A DNA stretch of 64,000 bases from Rodentibacter heidelbergensis (GCF_002000125.1 NZ_MLHH01000023.1:1-64000); one strand, 5' to 3'. Counted from the first letter of the stretch, positions 1 through 8,417 are shown. The notes: a model not told the origin generated them from the sequence alone. A program made the numbers and translations.

Positions 1-19
1 GTTGCGTTGCGTTGCGTTG
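1..19. repeat. GTTGC pentanucleotide repeat at window edge
   Basis: Three full GTTGC units followed by GTTG start the window, so the true repeat number is unknown because it may continue to the left. Pasteurellaceae use short tandem repeats as phase-variation tracts, but no gene can be tied to this one here. It lies just past the 3' end of the XRE repressor gene. Confidence 0.6.
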
Positions 20-60
20 AACATTTTTGCGATCCTTATATTAGTGTGTCAAGTAAATAA

Positions 61-393
61 TCATTGTTTTTCAGAAATTTCTTTGAAAGAAATTGAGAAA
101 GCCTCTTTTAGGTTTTCGGGCATTGAGCGGTAATCTGAAAGTAATTTTTCTTCTTGCTCTGATATGGCTGTTTCTTGCTCTACGTTCTGAAACATTTCCC
201 CTTCACCGCTCACAAGCCAATTTAAATTCACTCCAGCTTTAGCGATACCAGTCATTCCCTCTGCATTTGGTTCACGTTCGCCACCGATATAGCCTTGCAA
301 GGTGCGGTAAGCGATTCCTGTTTGCTCGGCAAAATCTTTTATTTTCCAATTCTTAGCTTCACAAACCTGTTTTAATCTTTCTGATATGCACAT
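61..393 (-). CDS. XRE-family phage-type repressor
   Basis: This encodes a 110-residue DNA-binding protein. Residues about 5-60 form an XRE helix-turn-helix, with the recognition region around KDFAEQTGIAYRTLQGYIGG. The following NLNWLVSGEGEMF motif is typical of small repressors from Mu-like and lambdoid prophages. The ATG at 393 is preferred because AAAGGAAC sits at good spacing upstream; a longer TTG start at 411 would overlap that ribosome-binding site. The gene diverges from the IS1595 transposase across a 141-bp region with repeated GAGCGT boxes, so it may repress itself and the transposase. It could equally be a prophage remnant next to which the IS landed. The target is unknown. Confidence 0.75.
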   Translation of the reverse strand: MCISERLKQVCEAKNWKIKDFAEQTGIAYRTLQGYIGGEREPNAEGMTGIAKAGVNLNWLVSGEGEMFQNVEQETAISEQEEKLLSDYRSMPENLKEAFSISFKEISEKQ

Positions 394-534
394 TTGAGCG
401 TTCCTTTTCAATTTAAAATTGACAAATACCGCAAATGAGCGTATATTTGATATTAATTAGAACGTATTTTATCACGTTTGAGCGTATATTGAATATCCTG
501 TAAACAGATTTTAGACTATTTAAAGAACAACTAT
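394..534. promoter_or_regulatory. Divergent promoter region with repeated operator-like boxes
   Basis: The core GAGCGTATATT occurs twice in direct orientation (437-447 and 480-490), and a third GAGCGT lies at 396-401 at the start of the repressor gene. Between them, AACGT (461-465) and ACGTT (474-478) form an inverted pair. A possible rightward promoter is TTGAGC (478-483), 17 bases, then TAAACA (501-506), which would overlap the second box. The layout fits binding sites for the adjacent XRE repressor, but this is inferred from position only. Confidence 0.5.
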
Positions 535-1572
535 ATGGCCCAACATTTCCTCCTCTCAAGCAAAGCCCGCACGCTTTCGTCCTATGAGATTGCTCAACTC
601 TCGGACGAACAGGCGTTTGATTTGCTTTGCGAACTTCGATGGGGAAGTAAAGAGAATGTGGTTTGTCCGAAGTGCGGTGTTCAACACGTGGCGTATCGAA
701 TCTCCACCCGTAACCAATGGCGTTGCCGTCACTGTAATCATACTTTTAGCGTAACGTCCGGCACAATTTTTGCCAATCGTAAGAAACCGATTAAAGTCTA
801 TCTTTTTGCCTTGATGGAGTGGGTCAATGCCGTGAAAGGTTTATCTTCGCTCCAATTGGCGCGTAACGCCAAATTAAACCCTCGCACTGCCTTTGTGTTA
901 TCCCATAAATTCCGTAAAGCGCTACTTGAAAGCCGTGATATGCAGCCGCTTTCCGGTGAAATTGATATGGACGGGACTTACGTTCATCCTTCACCCCGCA
1001 AAGCAAATAAAAAATCCGACCGTATCGACTACCGTTTAAAAGAAAATCAAAATCCAAATAAGCGTTGTGTGATGGTCGCTCGTGAGCATTATTCGGCGGA
1101 TGAGAAAGCCAACAATGTTTTACATTGTGGTGCAAAACGTTCGCACGTCTTTGTCGCTCATACGGAATCCCAATCCGTAGTAAAAAATTTTGCTGATAAA
1201 TTCATTAAACCTAATGCGCGAATCAATACCGATGAAAGCAATGCCTATGATATTTTACTGCCGTATTATGATTTACGCACCGTCAACCATAAAGAGGAAT
1301 ATCGCAGTGATTTAGGCGTAACGAATAATCAGGCGGAAAGCCTATTCAGCCGGTTCAAACGAATGTACTACGGGCAAGTTCACCGCATCAGTAATGAATA
1401 CTTGCTCAACTATGCCAATGAAATTGCTTATCGTGAGGATAATCGCCGTCAATCCAATAAAACCCAATTTATTGATGTACTCAGTCGATGTTTAAAAACC
1501 ACCAACGATAACAACGAATGGTGCGGGTACTGGCAACGCAAAATTGTTCATCAAGAGGTCATCTGGCAATAA
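535..1572 (+). mobile_element. IS1595-family transposase
   Basis: This 345-residue protein has the IS1595 layout. An N-terminal zinc ribbon (C44, C47, C64, C67) comes first, then a helical linker, then an ISXO2-like DDE-type catalytic domain. Likely acidic residues are D144 in EIDMDG and D233 in NTDES; NNQAE (264-268) followed by SLFSRFKR fits the family's N/E catalytic block. The reading frame is intact. The start has only a weak ribosome-binding site. A small coiled-coil/winged-helix gene begins 2 bases after its stop, so the two are probably co-translated. No terminal inverted repeat was found to the left in the window; a candidate right end lies at 2597-2623. Confidence 0.85.
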
Positions 1573-1574
1573 GT

Positions 1575-1997
1575 ATGGCATACAATTTAGAAAAGAAGAT
1601 TAAAGAATTTGAGTTTGAGCGTAAACAGGTTTTACACCATTTAGCCTTGCTTGATGCCAATATTGCAACACTCAAACGCGCCATTGATTTAATGCAGCAG
1701 GAAAGCGATATTACGCTTTACAACACCCAAAACTTTGTTTATCGCCGTAAATTTAAGTTATTCAAAGGCAAAATCCGCAAATACCTTGTTCAAATCCTAC
1801 GCAATGAACCCAACAAAGGCTTTACCATCGCCGACCTCACCCAACGAATTTTTGAGATTGAACAAAATCAAGATACGCCCACCGAAAAACATCTAGATTC
1901 CGTCCGTAAACAACTCAATGAATTTTATCAAAGAGATTGGATTACCCGAACGCAAATCAGCCGCAAAGAAGTGCTTTGGCAATGGAAACTAAAATAG
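1575..1997 (+). CDS. Coiled-coil/winged-helix protein behind transposase
   Basis: No known family is recognised. The 140-residue protein starts at an ATG two bases after the transposase stop; an upstream in-frame start at 1518 would lie inside the transposase. Residues about 3-45 are charged and heptad-like, consistent with a coiled coil. The C-terminal half, from FKGKIRKYLVQIL to the end, looks like a winged helix with a basic recognition segment and a final LWQWKLK. The convergent 171-residue protein shows the same order and similar spaced residues. Possible roles are an IS accessory or targeting factor, or a passenger regulator. Function unknown. Confidence 0.6.
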   Translation: MAYNLEKKIKEFEFERKQVLHHLALLDANIATLKRAIDLMQQESDITLYNTQNFVYRRKFKLFKGKIRKYLVQILRNEPNKGFTIADLTQRIFEIEQNQDTPTEKHLDSVRKQLNEFYQRDWITRTQISRKEVLWQWKLK

Positions 1998-2015
1998 CGG
2001 TATTTCTACCGCTAT
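1994..2015. terminator. Bidirectional hairpin between convergent ORFs
   Basis: A perfect 9-bp stem (ATAGCGGTA / TACCGCTAT) with a TTTC loop overlaps the stop codon of the plus-strand ORF and lies 3 bases past the stop of the minus-strand ORF. There is no long T-run, so termination may be weak. Confidence 0.5.
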
Positions 2016-2018
2016 CAA

Positions 2019-2534
2019 CTATTCTTCACTCTCTATCGGCTTTAACCGCCATTCGGATGTATCAAACATTCCTCTTTTCTTGATTTTGTAATGCAAGTAT
2101 TTTTCTTTCCGTTCAATAATGCCTTGTTTATATAGTTTACGCAATGCGTTTCCGATAGCACATTGATGCTGTATTGTGACTTCTGGATAAGATGTAGGTA
2201 ATAGGTCCTTATCTATTTTAATCGCGTAAGATGTAATTAAGTGTAAATCCAACCAACAATTATACTGCTTAAAGACTTGAGAAATCAGATAGGATAAATT
2301 CTTATTAAACGGCTTCTGACGAAGTAACTTCGCCGCATCATAGTCTTTTTTAATCGTCCTAACGTCAAAATTCGGATCGATATAACCCAAAGATTCCGTA
2401 AAGCTACTAATCTGTGCCTTTAAACATTTTTCTTGCTCGGCAAGCTCTTTTAATTTATAAGAAATAATCGCTTTTTCTTTATAACATTTCTCTAGTAACT
2501 TTACCATTTGCGAAACAAGGTAGGTTTCTGACAT
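2019..2534 (-). CDS. Coiled-coil/winged-helix protein, unknown function
   Basis: This encodes 171 residues from the ATG at 2534, which has GGGGA at good spacing. A longer TTG start at 2564 is less likely. Residues about 5-50 form a predicted coiled coil rich in K, E and L. The C-terminal part (from about 85) resembles a winged helix: NLSYLISQVF, then a long insertion, then IGNALRKLYKQGIIERK, ending in WRLK plus an acidic tail. It is a likely distant relative of the convergent 140-residue protein. Its ribosome-binding site lies inside a 14-bp hairpin (2538-2574). No family name can be given. Confidence 0.6.
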   Translation of the reverse strand: MSETYLVSQMVKLLEKCYKEKAIISYKLKELAEQEKCLKAQISSFTESLGYIDPNFDVRTIKKDYDAAKLLRQKPFNKNLSYLISQVFKQYNCWLDLHLITSYAIKIDKDLLPTSYPEVTIQHQCAIGNALRKLYKQGIIERKEKYLHYKIKKRGMFDTSEWRLKPIESEE

Positions 2535-2537
2535 AAT

Positions 2538-2574
2538 AAAATCCCCATTGAGTTTAAATTTCAATGGGGATTTT
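2538..2574 (-). promoter_or_regulatory. Hairpin enclosing the ribosome-binding site
   Basis: Perfect 14-bp arms (2538-2551 and 2561-2574) flank a 9-base loop. Read on the minus strand, the 3' arm contains the GGGGA that serves the ATG at 2534. If transcription starts upstream of 2574, the hairpin would hide that site. Read the other way it could act as a weak terminator. Confidence 0.6.
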
Positions 2575-2596
2575 AAGGCTTTTAATCGGTTAAATC

Positions 2597-2623
2597 TTTG
2601 TGCAACTGCTACATAATACCGGT
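2597..2623. repeat. Repeat end shared with MITE-like elements
   Basis: The reverse complement contains ATTATGTAGCAGTTGCACA. Near-identical sequence occurs at both ends of the element at 33991-34161 and at the ends of the element at 12629-12770. Here it is solo and marks the junction between the IS1595 block and the opp locus, so it may be the right terminal repeat of the mobile block. An uptake signal follows at 2630. Confidence 0.6.
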
Positions 2624-2713
2624 TTTTTTGACCGCACTTTTATTTTTATCAAATCCTTGCCTCACAAAGCAGAAAAGAAAATATCGCCGTGATATTTTAG
2701 GGTTGGAGTAACC

Positions 2714-3634
2714 ATGTTCAAATTTATCCTTAAACGGGTGTTGGAAGCCATTCCCACGTTGTTTATTTTAATTACCTTTTCGTTTTTTCTGATGCGCTTA
2801 GCACCGGGCAGCCCTTTCACCTCAGAACGGGCTTATCCACCTGAAGTGATGGCGAATATCGAAGCGAAATACCACCTCAATGAACCCTTACACAAACAGT
2901 ATCTATTGTATTTAGAAAATCTTTCCAAAGGGGATTTTGGCCCTTCCTTTAAATATAAAGATCAATCGGTGAATGATTTAATCGGTGCGGCTTTTCCTGT
3001 TTCGCTCAAATTAGGCTGCATTGCTTTTTTGTTTGCCCTCACCCTGGGCATTTCTGCCGGTACTCTTGCCGCATTAAAACAAAATAGTCGATGGGATTAT
3101 ATTTTAATGAGTATGTCGATGACAGGGGTAATCATGCCAAGCTTTGTCTTTGCGCCACTTCTTGTTTTATTTTTTGCCATTTGGTTAGGGTGGTTACCTG
3201 CCGGGGGTTGGAATGAGGGGGCATTACCTTATTTAATTTTACCGGTCGCTTCACTCACTATTGGCTATGTAGCAGGCATTGCACGGATTATGCGGGGTTC
3301 AATGATTGAAGTACTTCATTCCAATTTTATTCGCACGGCGAAAGCCAAAGGGCTTTCTACCCACCGAATTATTTTAAAGCACGCCCTTCGCCCGGCGCTT
3401 TTGCCTGTCATCACCTACCTTGGCCCGGCTTTCGTGGGCATTATCACCGGCTCCATGGTCATTGAAAGTGTATTCGGCTTACCCGGTATGGGGAAATTAT
3501 TTGTCAATGGCGCGCTAAACCGTGATTATTCTTTAGTATTAAGTTTAACCATTCTTGTGGGCACGCTCACCATTTTATTTAATATGATTGTAGATATTTT
3601 ATATGCGGTCATTGACCCGAAAATTCGTTATTAG
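2714..3634 (+). CDS. oppB: Oligopeptide ABC transporter permease OppB
   Basis: This inner-membrane permease forms the peptide channel with OppC. The 306-residue protein starts with a long N-terminal helix, continues with about six membrane segments, and carries the EAA loop near residues 195-225 (FIRTAKAKGLSTHRIILKHA). The close match to E. coli OppB, including the ending YAVIDPKIRY, separates it from DppB and SapB. GGAGTAACC precedes the ATG. It opens an oppBCDF operon, but oppA, normally just upstream, is absent; the IS1595 block ends about 90 bp before this gene. Expression may therefore depend on a new promoter. Confidence 0.95.
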   Translation: MFKFILKRVLEAIPTLFILITFSFFLMRLAPGSPFTSERAYPPEVMANIEAKYHLNEPLHKQYLLYLENLSKGDFGPSFKYKDQSVNDLIGAAFPVSLKLGCIAFLFALTLGISAGTLAALKQNSRWDYILMSMSMTGVIMPSFVFAPLLVLFFAIWLGWLPAGGWNEGALPYLILPVASLTIGYVAGIARIMRGSMIEVLHSNFIRTAKAKGLSTHRIILKHALRPALLPVITYLGPAFVGIITGSMVIESVFGLPGMGKLFVNGALNRDYSLVLSLTILVGTLTILFNMIVDILYAVIDPKIRY

Positions 3635-3643
3635 GAGTGCGCA

Positions 3644-4567
3644 ATGACCCAACCGATTAATCAAAAAAATACTGAATTTGTGGAACAACTCGCCGAACGA
3701 ATGGAGGAAATGCAACTTGAGGGACGCAGCCTCTGGCAAGATGCAAAACGGCGTTTCTTCCGCAACAAAGCCGCTGTCGTCAGTTTAATTTTATTACTGA
3801 TGATTGTGCTATTTATTACCTTTGCTCCCTTCTTCTTTCCCTTTACTTATGAAGATACGGATTGGAATATGATGGGCGTTGCCCCAACTTCCGAGGGATT
3901 GCATTTCTTTGGCACAGATTCCTCAGGACGGGATTTGCTTGTTCGGGTGGCGATTGGCGGGCGAATTTCGCTTATGGTCGGCATTGCCGGTGCCTTAATT
4001 TCAGTGATGATTGGCACCATTTATGGCGCAATTTCCGGTTATTTCGGCGGTAAAGTGGATATGGTGATGATGCGTTTCTTAGAAATTCTCAGCTCCTTTC
4101 CTTTTATGTTTTTTGTCATTTTGCTGGTTACCCTTTTCGGACAAAACATTTTCCTTATTTTTGTGGCAATCGGTGCCATTGCCTGGTTAGGCTTAGCACG
4201 GATTGTGCGGGGTCAAACCCTCAGCCTCAAAAACAAAGAATTTGTGGAAGCCGCGATTGTTTGCGGTGTGCCACGCCGTCAAATCATCCTCAAACACATC
4301 ATTCCCAATGTATTGGGCTTAGTGGCCGTTTATGCCTCTCTAGAAGTGCCGGGATTGATTTTATTTGAATCCTTTTTAAGTTTTTTAGGACTGGGCACAC
4401 AAGAACCCATGAGCAGTTGGGGCGCATTACTCAGCGATGGTGCTGCCCAAATGGAAGTCGCACCTTGGCTTTTAATTTTTCCGGCTTTCTTCCTTTGTTT
4501 AACCCTATTTTGTTTTAACTTTATCGGCGATGGCTTGCGTGATGCCCTCGATCCGAAAGATCGCTAG
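3644..4567 (+). CDS. oppC: Oligopeptide ABC transporter permease OppC
   Basis: This is the second membrane subunit of the peptide importer. It has 307 residues: a cytoplasmic N-terminal tail containing EGRSLWQDAKRRF, one early membrane helix (about 45-65), a periplasmic stretch with FGTDSSGRDLL, then five further helices with the EAA loop near residues 195-220. It ends in GDGLRDALDPKDR, the characteristic OppC tail. It lies 9 bp after oppB and 9 bp before oppD, consistent with one transcript. Confidence 0.95.
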   Translation: MTQPINQKNTEFVEQLAERMEEMQLEGRSLWQDAKRRFFRNKAAVVSLILLLMIVLFITFAPFFFPFTYEDTDWNMMGVAPTSEGLHFFGTDSSGRDLLVRVAIGGRISLMVGIAGALISVMIGTIYGAISGYFGGKVDMVMMRFLEILSSFPFMFFVILLVTLFGQNIFLIFVAIGAIAWLGLARIVRGQTLSLKNKEFVEAAIVCGVPRRQIILKHIIPNVLGLVAVYASLEVPGLILFESFLSFLGLGTQEPMSSWGALLSDGAAQMEVAPWLLIFPAFFLCLTLFCFNFIGDGLRDALDPKDR

Positions 4568-4576
4568 GAGCGGTTT

Positions 4577-5578
4577 ATGGAAAAACACCCCAAAAATCAA
4601 CCGCACTTATTAGACGTGCAAAACCTCTATGTCAATTTCCACACGCCCGATGGTATTGTGACTGCCGTCAATGATCTGAATTTTACCTTAGATGCAGGGC
4701 AAACCCTCGGCATTGTGGGTGAATCCGGTTCCGGTAAATCCCAAACTGCTTTTGCTTTAATGGGCTTACTTGCACCGAATGGCAAGGTTTCCGGCTCTGC
4801 CATATTTAACGGTACGCAATTAGTCAATTTACCCACCGCACAACTGAACAACATCCGTGCAGAACAAATCGCGATGATTTTCCAAGACCCGATGACCTCA
4901 TTAAATCCCTATATGAAAATTGGTGAGCAATTAATGGAAGTATTGATGTTGCACAAAGGTTATGACAAAAAAACGGCATTTGATGAATCGGTGAAAATGT
5001 TAGATGCGGTAAAAATGCCCGAAGCCAAAAAACGCATGGGAATGTACCCTCACGAATTTTCAGGTGGGATGCGGCAACGTGTAATGATTGCTATGGCATT
5101 GCTTTGTCGCCCGAAATTACTCATTGCCGATGAACCCACCACCGCCCTTGATGTCACCGTTCAAGCACAAATTATGACCTTATTGAACGAACTCAAACAG
5201 GAATTTAATACTGCAATTATTATGATCACCCATGATCTTGGGGTGGTTGCAGGCATTTGCGATCAGGTTCTGGTGATGTATGCCGGTCGCACTATGGAAT
5301 ATGGCACGGCAGAACAAATTTTCTATCACCCCACCCATCCTTATTCCCTCGGATTAATGGAGGCGATCCCTCGTCTTGACGGCAAACATGACAGCCTCAT
5401 CACCATACCGGGAAATCCGCCTAACCTGCTCCATTTACCGGCAGGCTGTCCGTTTTCACCCCGTTGCCGTTATGCCGCTGAACAATGTAAAACAGCGCCA
5501 AAATTGACCGCACTTTCCGAAGGGCATTTGCGAAATTGCTGGCTTCCTGCCACACAGTTTGAGGGACGAACCCTATGA
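4577..5578 (+). CDS. oppD: Oligopeptide ABC transporter ATPase OppD
   Basis: This cytoplasmic ATPase powers the Opp importer as a heterodimer with OppF. In the 333-residue protein the Walker A motif is GESGSGKSQ (48-56), the signature is FSGGMRQR, and Walker B is LLIADEPT, followed by the switch histidine in MITHDLG. A C-terminal cysteine-rich region ([14 protein letters not shown]) is typical of the OppD/DppD group and may hold an iron-sulfur cluster. Its stop overlaps the oppF start (ATGA), indicating translational coupling. Confidence 0.95.
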   Translation: MEKHPKNQPHLLDVQNLYVNFHTPDGIVTAVNDLNFTLDAGQTLGIVGESGSGKSQTAFALMGLLAPNGKVSGSAIFNGTQLVNLPTAQLNNIRAEQIAMIFQDPMTSLNPYMKIGEQLMEVLMLHKGYDKKTAFDESVKMLDAVKMPEAKKRMGMYPHEFSGGMRQRVMIAMALLCRPKLLIADEPTTALDVTVQAQIMTLLNELKQEFNTAIIMITHDLGVVAGICDQVLVMYAGRTMEYGTAEQIFYHPTHPYSLGLMEAIPRLDGKHDSLITIPGNPPNLLHLPAGCPFSPRCRYAAEQCKTAPKLTALSEGHLRNCWLPATQFEGRTL

Positions 5579-6564
5579 TGAAAGCGAAAAATTTATTATT
5601 AGAGGTAAAAAATCTGGGTGTATCCTTCAAAATCAAAAATGATAAAGCCCTATTTTTTGCCAAACCGCAAACCTTAAAAGCGGTGAACAATGTGTCTTTT
5701 CAACTTTATGCCGGTGAAACCCTAGGCGTGGTGGGCGAATCAGGCTGTGGGAAATCCACCCTTGCCCGTGCCATTATTGGTTTAGTGGAAGCCAATGAAG
5801 GAGAAATTATTTGGTTAGGTAAAGATTTACGAAACCAATCACCAAAACAATGGCGTGATACGCGTAAAGACATTCAAATGATTTTCCAAGATCCCCTCGC
5901 CTCGCTCAACCCTCGGATGAATATCGGGGAAATTATTGCAGAACCGCTTAAAATTTATCAACCTCACTTGAACGCAGAACAGGTGAAAGAAAAAGTGCAG
6001 GCGATGATGTTAAAAGTCGGCTTATTGCCCAATTTGATCAATCGCTATCCCCATGAGTTCTCCGGTGGACAATGCCAACGTATCGGTATTGCCCGTGCAT
6101 TAATTATTGAGCCTAAAATGATTATTTGTGATGAACCGGTTTCCGCACTGGATGTGTCTATTCAAGCCCAAGTGGTAAATTTATTGAAATCTTTACAAGC
6201 AGAAATGGGCCTATCACTCATTTTTATTGCCCATGATCTTGCCGTGGTAAAACATATTTCCGACCGGGTGTTGGTGATGTATTTAGGCAACGCCATGGAA
6301 TTAGGCAGCGATGATGAGGTGTATCATCACACCAAGCACCCTTACACCAAAGCGCTGATGTCTGCTGTGCCCATTCCTGATCCTAAATTGGAACGAAATA
6401 AAAACATCCAGCTCTTAGAGGGGGATCTCCCTTCCCCGATAAACCCGCCGTCCGGCTGCGTTTTCCGCACAAGATGCCCTCTTGCCGATGGGGACTGTGG
6501 CACTCAAAAACCCACATTCCATACCGACAATGGCACGCATTTTGTAGCCTGTTTGAAAGCGTAG
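5575..6564 (+). CDS. oppF: Oligopeptide ABC transporter ATPase OppF
   Basis: This is the partner ATPase of OppD, 329 residues. It has Walker A GESGCGKST near residue 50, signature FSGGQCQR, Walker B MIICDEPVSALD and switch histidine IAHDLAVV. The C-terminal tail repeats the cysteine motif (CVFRTRCPLADGDC). Two adjacent ATG codons allow a start at 5575 or 5578; the first overlaps the oppD stop. It is the last opp gene; a 188-bp gap separates it from the binding-lipoprotein gene, and no strong terminator was seen in that gap. Confidence 0.95.
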   Translation: MMKAKNLLLEVKNLGVSFKIKNDKALFFAKPQTLKAVNNVSFQLYAGETLGVVGESGCGKSTLARAIIGLVEANEGEIIWLGKDLRNQSPKQWRDTRKDIQMIFQDPLASLNPRMNIGEIIAEPLKIYQPHLNAEQVKEKVQAMMLKVGLLPNLINRYPHEFSGGQCQRIGIARALIIEPKMIICDEPVSALDVSIQAQVVNLLKSLQAEMGLSLIFIAHDLAVVKHISDRVLVMYLGNAMELGSDDEVYHHTKHPYTKALMSAVPIPDPKLERNKNIQLLEGDLPSPINPPSGCVFRTRCPLADGDCGTQKPTFHTDNGTHFVACLKA

Positions 6565-6752
6565 AAACGGCAATGTGAAGTAACGATAAAATTTAATAGG
6601 ATTAACAGGTGATGAAAACACTTCAAGGATGAAATGCGAGTGTAATAGTTGATAAATTTTTTTCTATCGGTAAACTCAAATCTCCTCCTTTCAATTTTTC
6701 ATTGAAAACGGATCATCTCTATCGGTTTTTATTTCAATTTAGAGGATATATT

Positions 6753-8396
6753 ATGAAACTAAAAACAACCTTAACACTTGTGGCCACCTCTTTATTTTTG
6801 GCAGCCTGTGATCAATCAGGTACTTCGGATAAAAATGCACAAGCGGCAAATCATTCCGGCTCATCAAATAATACGTTTGTGTATTGTACAGCGAAAGCCC
6901 CTTTAGGTTTTAGCCCGGCACTGGTGATGGAGGGAACCTCTTACAATGCCAGTTCACAACAAGTCTATAACCGATTAGTCGAGTTTAAAAAAGGTTCAAC
7001 CGATATTGAGCCGGCGTTAGCGGAAAGTTGGGAGATTAGCGAAGACGGTTTAACCTATACTTTCCATCTCCGCAAAGGCGTGAAATTCCATACCACGAAA
7101 GAATTTACCCCAACTCGTGATTTCAACGCTGATGATGTGCTTTTCTCATTCCAACGTCAGTTAGATCCAAATCATCCTTATCACAATGTATCAAAAGGGA
7201 CTTACCCTTATTTCAAAGCAATGAAATTTCCTGATTTATTAAAATCTGTGGAAAAAGTTGATGATAATACGGTTCGTATCACTTTAAATAAAAAAGATGC
7301 CACCTTCTTGGCGAGCTTAGGTATGGACTTTATTTCTATTTATTCTGCGGAATATGCCGATGCGATGCTAAAAGCAGGCAAACCGGAAACCATTGATAAT
7401 CGCCCTGTGGGAACCGGCCCGTTTATTTTTGTTGATTATAAAATCGATCAAGCCGCACAATATGTCGCCAATGAAAATTACTGGAAAGGCCGCACGCCAC
7501 TTGATCGCTTAGTGATTAGCATTGTGCCGGATGCCACTACCCGTTATGCCAAATTACAAGCCGGAACCTGTGATTTAATCTTATTCCCAAATGTGGCGGA
7601 CTTAGCCAAAATGAAAACCGATCCTAAAGTTCAACTGTTAGAACAAAAAGGGTTAAACGTGGCTTATATTGCCTTTAACACGGAAAAAGCGCCTTTTGAT
7701 AATGTGAAAGTTCGCCAAGCGTTAAATTATGCGGTGGATAAAAAAGCCATTATCGATGCGGTTTATCAAGGTGCCGGTACAGCGGCGAAAAATCCATTAC
7801 CGCCAACAATTTGGAGCTATAACGATGAGGTTCAAGACTATCCTTACGATCCGGAAAAAGCGAAACAGCTTTTAGCTGAAGCGGGTTATCCGAACGGTTT
7901 TGAAACAGATTTCTGGATTCAACCGGTGGTGCGTGCCTCCAACCCAAATCCAAAACGGATGGCAGAACTTGTAATGGCCGATTGGGCGAAAATCGGCGTG
8001 AAAGCCAACCCGGTAACCTATGAATGGGCGGATTATCAAAAACGGGCAAAAGCCGGCGAATTAACGGCAGGTATTTTTGGCTGGTCTGGCGATAATGGCG
8101 ATCCGGATAACTTCCTCTCTCCATTATTATCCAGTGCTAATGCAGGCAATTCAAACTTTGCCCGTTTTAAAAACGCTGAATTTGATGCCTTATTGGATAA
8201 AGCTATCGGATTAACCAATAAAGAAGATCGTGCTGCCCTCTATAAACAAGCACAAGTGATTGCGCATGAGCAAGCCCCTTGGATCCCAGTGGCCCACTCT
8301 GTTGGTTTTGCACCACTTAGTCCTCGTGTAAAAGGCTATGTTCAAAGCCCATTTGGTTATGATGCGTTCTACGGCGTGAGCGTGGACGGTAAATAA
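6753..8396 (+). CDS. hbpA: HbpA/DppA-type substrate-binding lipoprotein
   Basis: This is a periplasmic solute-binding lipoprotein of the peptide/nickel family (SBP family 5), 547 residues. The signal sequence MKLKTTLTLVATSLFLAAC ends in a lipobox with Cys at about 19, so it is probably lipid-anchored. The mature protein follows the DppA/HbpA fold, for example the SWEISEDGLTYTFHLRKGVKFH segment in the N-terminal lobe (seen in part here). In H. influenzae the HbpA/GbpA homologue binds haem and glutathione and works with DppBCDF. The ATG at 6753 has AGAGGAT upstream; an extension to 6702 would spoil the signal peptide. Its place behind oppF suggests it might supply this permease. The ligand is not certain. 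Confidence 0.8.
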   Translation: MKLKTTLTLVATSLFLAACDQSGTSDKNAQAANHSGSSNNTFVYCTAKAPLGFSPALVMEGTSYNASSQQVYNRLVEFKKGSTDIEPALAESWEISEDGLTYTFHLRKGVKFHTTKEFTPTRDFNADDVLFSFQRQLDPNHPYHNVSKGTYPYFKAMKFPDLLKSVEKVDDNTVRITLNKKDATFLASLGMDFISIYSAEYADAMLKAGKPETIDNRPVGTGPFIFVDYKIDQAAQYVANENYWKGRTPLDRLVISIVPDATTRYAKLQAGTCDLILFPNVADLAKMKTDPKVQLLEQKGLNVAYIAFNTEKAPFDNVKVRQALNYAVDKKAIIDAVYQGAGTAAKNPLPPTIWSYNDEVQDYPYDPEKAKQLLAEAGYPNGFETDFWIQPVVRASNPNPKRMAELVMADWAKIGVKANPVTYEWADYQKRAKAGELTAGIFGWSGDNGDPDNFLSPLLSSANAGNSNFARFKNAEFDALLDKAIGLTNKEDRAALYKQAQVIAHEQAPWIPVAHSVGFAPLSPRVKGYVQSPFGYDAFYGVSVDGK

Positions 8397-8417
8397 TCAA
8401 TCCCTTCAATATACTCT

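Noticed and set aside
824-1135. 103-residue minus-strand ORF inside the transposase
   Set aside because: No ribosome-binding site or recognisable domain; it is the mirror of a well-supported transposase frame.
2714-6564. Assignment of the transporter to dppBCDF or sapBCDF
   Set aside because: Both permeases match OppB and OppC more closely, including their C-terminal ends.
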